Part shown: positions 60,102 through 64,000 of the stretch, one piece after another
How the letters are laid out: every line of letters starts with the position of its first letter
How positions within the stretch are numbered: the first letter of the stretch is position 1
From: UBA4427 sp046351135
GTDB lineage: Bacteria > Myxococcota_A > UBA9160 > UBA4427
Direction of reading: 5' to 3'
Length of the DNA: 64,000 nt
Assembly: GCA_046351135.1 (NCBI GenBank)
Contig: JAXLZA010000011.1
Location: forward strand, 181,452-245,451
Translations under genes and position numbers: made by a program
Notes under the pieces: generated by a model
Told to the model about the DNA's origin: nothing
Database searches by the model: none
What the model saw: only the letters and a program-made list of their open reading frames with translations

Positions 60102-60956
60102 TCAGGGCTCGGGAAGCGGAGTCGCCTCGAGGGTCTCGATCGCCAGGCGATAGCCGAACCAGCCGTTCTCGAGCTCGACCCGCCGCGGGAGCGCGGGCTC
60201 GCCCTGCCAGTCCGCATAACGGATGCGGACCTCGCCCGCCTCGAGCCGATCCGCGATCACGAAGCGCCGCTCGAGGAGCCGGCCCGCGGCGTGGCGCTCC
60301 CAGACCGCGACCGCCCCCACACGTCCGCTCCGCTCGCACACGCCCGGGCAATCGGAGATGGCCGCCTCCGGCAGCCAGCGATAGAAGACCCGCTGGACGT
60401 CGGCGAGAATGTGGGCCGGCGCGAAGGGCAGCGGCCGCCCGCTGCGATTCTCGAACTCGATCCGCGACCCGCCCTCGCCCGCCACCGCTTCGCCGACCGC
60501 GACCAGCGCGAGCCGGAAGCCGACGAGGTTCATCGGCCCGAGCCCGATCAGCGCGAGCTCCCCGGGCCGGCGCTGGAGCACCGCATCGAAGCCCTCTCCC
60601 CCGCTCGGCCACTCGACCTCGACCCGTTGGCGCAGCAGCCGGCTCCCCGGCCACGCATCGACCGGGAGCAGCGCGAGCGCCGCCGCCTCGATCGATTTGC
60701 GCTGCTCGGCCTCCGGGCCCGCTTCGCCGGCCGTCGGACCGGCCTGATCCGTCCGGCCCGGTCGAGCTTCACCGCCTCCGTCCGCTTCGCCGCCTCCACC
60801 GCCTCCACCGCCGGAGGGCGGCCGCGTGCCACAGCCCGAGCCGACACCGACGAGCAGGCCGAGCGCGAGCGCCGCGAGGAGCGCGGGCCCGCCGATCCGA
60901 GCGCGCCGCAGCGCCCATCGGAATCGGCGCACGCGCGTTCCCCGGAAAGCGCTCAT
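60102..60956 (-). CDS. DUF3261 lipoprotein
   Basis: A 284-residue lipoprotein with a long basic start, a hydrophobic helix and Cys42 after VGVGSG. Then come a Gly8 run and a disordered linker (about residues 45-85). The conserved part has LPVDAWPGSRLLRQRVEVEW, GLGPMNLVGFRLALVAV and ILADVQRVFYRWLPEAA, ending in RYADWQGEPALPRRVELEN. It is a DUF3261 protein, which in aryl-polyene clusters is encoded next to the MMPL exporter and a LolA-like protein. It overlaps the MMPL gene by 4 nt (ATGA). It probably helps move a lipid product to the outer membrane, by analogy only. Confidence 0.8.
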   Translation of the reverse strand: MSAFRGTRVRRFRWALRRARIGGPALLAALALGLLVGVGSGCGTRPPSGGGGGGGGEADGGGEARPGRTDQAGPTAGEAGPEAEQRKSIEAAALALLPVDAWPGSRLLRQRVEVEWPSGGEGFDAVLQRRPGELALIGLGPMNLVGFRLALVAVGEAVAGEGGSRIEFENRSGRPLPFAPAHILADVQRVFYRWLPEAAISDCPGVCERSGRVGAVAVWERHAAGRLLERRFVIADRLEAGEVRIRYADWQGEPALPRRVELENGWFGYRLAIETLEATPLPEP

Positions 60957-63463
60957 GCCCGCCCCGCCCCGCCCGGCCGCTTCAACAGCACGAGCGTCGT
61001 CGGGGCGAGCAGCAGGCTCGACCCGATCCCGACCGCCGCCGTCAGCCCGAGATCCGCGAGCACCGGATGCTCCGACATCGCGAGCAGCCCGAACGCCCCG
61101 ACCGTCGAGAGGCATGCGAGCAGCGCCCCCGTGAGCGCCGCCGCGACCTCGCGCGCCTCCCCGCGCTCCCCCGCATCGGCGTGCTCCCCCGCGTGCGCCC
61201 GCTCGCGCTCCCCCGCACCGGCGCGCGCGCCCGCGGCCACACGCTCGCCCACGGCCGCGGCCGCGCTCTCGCTCGCGTCGACGAGGAAGACGCTGTAGTC
61301 GACGCCCATGCTGACGACGAAGAGCAGCGCCGTCAGCGAGATGAGGTCGAGGCCGCGGTCGGTGATCCCGAGGACCGAGACCGTGAGCAGCGCCGCGAGC
61401 ACCGCCGGGATCAGCGTCGCGAGCGTCCGGCGCAGGTCGCGGTAGCGCAGCGCGAGCAGCGCGGCGACGGCGGCGAGGCCGACGGCGAGCAGGAGCGCGG
61501 TGCTGCGCTGATAGGCGAGCTGGGCCTCGCGGAAGAGATCGGCCTGGCGCAGCAGGATGGCGCCCGGGAGATCCGCGAGGCGCGCCTCGAGGGCGTCCGC
61601 GTCGCGGACGCCTTGCAGGAAGGTCAGGAACGCGACGCGCTCCCCGAGCCGGACGCGGAAGGCGCGCAGCAGCGGGGCCGCGGGCGAAGCGAGCAGGTCC
61701 GAATACGTGAGCGGCTCGGGCAGCGGCTCGCCGAGGGACTGCAGATAGGGCTCGAAGGCGCCCTCGGCGAAGCCCTCCTCGCGAAAGACCCGCCGCAACC
61801 GCTCCGGCAGCCCGGGATCCTCCCGCGCGACCCGGGCCACCGCCCGCTGCGTCGCCGGCGCGGGCAGCAGCGGCGAGAGGCTCTTCTGCGCCTCGAGCTC
61901 CCCCGCCGCGATGGCCTCGTCGAGGCGCGCCGCCACCGCGTCGTTGACCGCGAGGGCCGCCGCCTCGTCCTCGCCCAGCGCGACGACGAAGCGCATCTGC
62001 TCGGTCCGCGCGACCTTCCCCCGCACGCGCTCGTCCTCGGCGAGCAGCTCGGGATCCATGCGCCCGAGGTTCGCGAGCTCGGGATCGAGGCGGACCCGGG
62101 GAATCGCGACGGCCGCGAAGAGCAGGACCGCGATCGGCAGGATGGCGAGCCCCCGGCGCACGCGCGACAGGGCGGCGAAGGTCCGGTCGACCGCCGCGAC
62201 GAGCGCCTCCCGCGCCGCGACCGGTGCGACCCGCTGCGGCATCAGCAGCGGGACGACGAGCCGCGTGACCACGAAGGCGACGAGGATCCCCGCGACCGAG
62301 AAGAGCGCGACCTCCCTCAGCCCCGCGAGGTTCGCCGCCGCGAGGGCCCCGAAGCCCGCGAGGGTCGTCGTCGCGCCCGTCGTGAGCGAGCCCGAGAGGA
62401 TGCGCAGGGACGCGCGCGGATCGCCGCCGGGGGAGACGATCGTATGGTGGCAATAGAGATGGACGACGTAGTCGATCGCGACGCCGATCAGGGCGGCGCC
62501 GAAGGCGAGCGTGATGCCGTGGAGCCGGCCGAAGACGAAGAGCACGGCGGCGGCCCCGGCGACGACGCCCGAGGCGACGGGGATCGCCGCGAGCGCGACC
62601 AGCCGGAGGCTCCGGAACAGGACCCAGAGCAGCGCGCAGAGCAGCGCGCTCGAGAGCGTCGAGACCCGCCGGATGTCGGCCTCGATCGCCGTCGCGGCCC
62701 GCGTCGCGAAGCGATTGACGCCGCTCTGATCGAGGCGCAGCCCGCCCGGAAACGACGACGCGATCGACGCGAAGGCGTCGTCGATCGCCGCGAGCACCGG
62801 CGCCTGCGCCCGCGCGTCGAGGGCCGAGGCCTTCGTCGCGAGGAAGAGCACCGCCGTGCGGTCGTCCGCCGCAATGAAGCGCCCGTCCACCACGTCGAGC
62901 TCGTCGCCGCCGCGGGAGCGCTCGAGCTTCCGGAACACCCCGGGCAGCGACAGGAAGGGATCCCGCGGTGCGACGCGCGAGGCGAGCAGCGAGAGCGGGC
63001 CGGCGAGCTCGTCGCGCAGCGCGGCGGCGGCGCGGTGGAGCCCGGCCTCGCTCGTGCGCGCCCGGGCCGCCTCCTCGCCGTCGGCGAGGAAGTAGAGGCG
63101 GCGCGGCTCGTAGAGCTCGAAGAGCGCGCGCTCGAGGCCGTCGGTCGGACCGCCTTCGAGGAAGGCGAGCGCGTCCGTGAGGCGCGGGTCGGCGCGCAGG
63201 GCCGCCTCGAAGGCGCGGCTGGCCCGCAGCGCCGAATCGAGGTCGGCGGCCTCGAGGGCGAGGATCATCGTGCGGCTGAGCTCGCTGTCGGCGATCTCGC
63301 GGGAGAGCGACGCGAGCGCCCGGTCCTCGGCGTCGGGGAGGAACTCGGCGACGTCGGTCGTGACCTCGAAGCGCGCCACGACGTAGCCCGCGAGCAGCAG
63401 CACGCAGACCGCCACCGCCGCGAGACGGAGCCCCTCCCCGCGGCGGAGGCCGCCGATCGTCAT
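60953..63463 (-). CDS. MMPL-family (RND-type) exporter
   Basis: An 836-residue exporter with two MMPL halves. Each half has a large periplasmic domain after the first helix and a cluster of about five helices: GITLAFGAALIGVAIDYVVHLYCHH in half one and LISLTALLFVVSMGVDYSVFLVD in half two. DxxxxxxD-type acidic residues in the helices fit proton-driven RND transport. In the second half the cytoplasmic loop (about nt 61120-61260) is enlarged by Ala/Glu/Gly tandem repeats. ATG 63463 overlaps the LolA-like stop. The exporter would move the lipid product of a nearby biosynthetic cluster. Confidence 0.9.
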   Translation of the reverse strand: MTIGGLRRGEGLRLAAVAVCVLLLAGYVVARFEVTTDVAEFLPDAEDRALASLSREIADSELSRTMILALEAADLDSALRASRAFEAALRADPRLTDALAFLEGGPTDGLERALFELYEPRRLYFLADGEEAARARTSEAGLHRAAAALRDELAGPLSLLASRVAPRDPFLSLPGVFRKLERSRGGDELDVVDGRFIAADDRTAVLFLATKASALDARAQAPVLAAIDDAFASIASSFPGGLRLDQSGVNRFATRAATAIEADIRRVSTLSSALLCALLWVLFRSLRLVALAAIPVASGVVAGAAAVLFVFGRLHGITLAFGAALIGVAIDYVVHLYCHHTIVSPGGDPRASLRILSGSLTTGATTTLAGFGALAAANLAGLREVALFSVAGILVAFVVTRLVVPLLMPQRVAPVAAREALVAAVDRTFAALSRVRRGLAILPIAVLLFAAVAIPRVRLDPELANLGRMDPELLAEDERVRGKVARTEQMRFVVALGEDEAAALAVNDAVAARLDEAIAAGELEAQKSLSPLLPAPATQRAVARVAREDPGLPERLRRVFREEGFAEGAFEPYLQSLGEPLPEPLTYSDLLASPAAPLLRAFRVRLGERVAFLTFLQGVRDADALEARLADLPGAILLRQADLFREAQLAYQRSTALLLAVGLAAVAALLALRYRDLRRTLATLIPAVLAALLTVSVLGITDRGLDLISLTALLFVVSMGVDYSVFLVDASESAAAAVGERVAAGARAGAGERERAHAGEHADAGERGEAREVAAALTGALLACLSTVGAFGLLAMSEHPVLADLGLTAAVGIGSSLLLAPTTLVLLKRPGGAGRA

Positions 63464-64000
63464 GGCGCCCCGAGCCCGAAGAGCCGCTCGAGCTCGCCGG
63501 CCTCGAAACGGCGCGCCGGGTTGGCGTCGAGGATCCGGGTCGTGGTGCGATCGCCGCTCGTCTCGGTGACCTCGAGGCGATCGGCGCCGAGGCGATGGCC
63601 CGAGATGGCGAGCTCGCGGATGAGGCGCGACAGGGGCTCGCGGCGCGGGGCGAGGCGGAGCTGCCAGCGGCCGCTCGAGGCGGGGGCGAGGACCTGATAG
63701 TCGATCGCGTAGATCGACTCGAGCTGGGCCAGATCGCCCGAGAAGATCCAGAGCATCGACTCGACGAGGGGCCGCACGTCGGCGCGGCGCGCGAGATCGA
63801 TCGTCTCGATCCGACGCCCGGCCGGGCTCGCGCCGCCCTTCGCCGCGACCGCGGCTCCGGCCTGGGCCGGCGCCGCCGAGGGCGACCCCGCGGCCCCCGA
63901 AGCCCCCGCCGTGCTCGCCGGCGTCGCGATCCGCACCACGTGGTCGTCGATCAGGATGTCGTGGGGGTTGGGAGACTCCACGCGCCGCAGCAGCGTCGCC
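63460..64000 (-). CDS. LolA-like outer-membrane lipoprotein carrier, 5' end outside window
   Basis: The frame is open to the right edge, so the start is missing; 180 residues are visible. A GTG at 63981 could be a start, but the codons before it continue the reading frame and match the family, so the gene probably begins further right. Strand pattern VESPNPHDILIDDHVVRI is followed by a low-complexity Ala/Gly/Ser insertion (about nt 63830-63920), then RRADVRPLVESMLWIFSGDLAQL and the beta-rich WQLRLAPRREPLSRLIRELAISG. This resembles LolA-like carriers found beside MMPL exporters in aryl-polyene clusters. It overlaps the MMPL gene by 4 nt. Confidence 0.78.
   Translation of the reverse strand, partial: ATLLRRVESPNPHDILIDDHVVRIATPASTAGASGAAGSPSAAPAQAGAAVAAKGGASPAGRRIETIDLARRADVRPLVESMLWIFSGDLAQLESIYAIDYQVLAPASSGRWQLRLAPRREPLSRLIRELAISGHRLGADRLEVTETSGDRTTTRILDANPARRFEAGELERLFGLGAP

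Noticed and set aside
1..64000. CRISPR arrays, insertion sequences, integrase or attachment sites
   Set aside because: No regularly spaced direct repeats, transposase or integrase motifs, or terminal inverted repeats with target duplications were found by reading.

Overview
The window is 64 kb of very GC-rich, tightly packed bacterial chromosome. Codons end mostly in G or C, and GTG and TTG starts are frequent. No rRNA, tRNA, CRISPR array, insertion sequence or phage gene was seen. The gene content combines four cytochromes P450, four luciferase-like (LLM, F420-type) oxidoreductases, a Ddn-type deazaflavin enzyme, a DUF1552/DUF1592 pair, a PEP-CTERM protein, class III CoA-transferases and hydantoinase A/B. 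This mix suggests an uncultured Gram-negative lineage of the old Deltaproteobacteria (Myxococcota or Binatota type). That placement is an inference from gene content, not a phylogeny.

Layout. 0-6.9 kb: envelope genes. These are a 5'-truncated DUF748 (AsmA-like) protein, an SDR, two head-to-head L,D-transpeptidases, a small Lpp/OprI-like lipoprotein ending in lysine, and a FxDxF PEP-CTERM protein. 7-15.5 kb: a P450, an N-acyl-D-amino-acid deacylase-type amidohydrolase, then a 4-nt-overlap operon of two CoA-transferases, a metal-dependent amidohydrolase and a P450. 15.6-17.3 kb: a secreted TPR protein and a MauG-type di-heme peroxidase. 17.5-27.5 kb: an amidohydrolase/SDR pair, LLM enzymes, the hyuA-hyuB pair and an NTF2-like protein. 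26.5-32.2 kb: a five-gene minus-strand operon (membrane protein, DUF1592, DUF1552, lipoprotein, LLM enzyme). 32.4-37.3 kb: a deoxyhypusine-synthase-like enzyme, then an SGNH / 2OG-oxygenase / TRL-lipoprotein operon divergent from a GNAT-like protein. 37.5-48.7 kb: an APH-like kinase, an amidase, an SMP-30 lactonase, an MFS carrier with a P450, a formate-dehydrogenase-like molybdoenzyme, an LPP20 lipoprotein and a fourth P450. 48.9-59.2 kb: an IorAB-type molybdenum hydroxylase, an SDR, a second D-aminoacylase-type enzyme, a zinc alcohol dehydrogenase, an OafA-type acyltransferase, an LLM enzyme and a Ddn-like protein. 59.3-64 kb: FabG, DUF3261, an MMPL exporter and a LolA-like protein, which together resemble the edge of an aryl-polyene-type cluster that continues past the window.

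How the genes may work together. Most of the middle looks like accessory catabolism or modification of hydrophobic organic acids, amides or cyclic compounds: uptake, CoA-thioester formation, P450 hydroxylation, SDR or deazaflavin redox steps, and amide or lactone hydrolysis. Substrates cannot be read from the sequence. The left end and the right end are instead concerned with the cell envelope: peptidoglycan tethering at the left, and export of an envelope lipid or pigment at the right.
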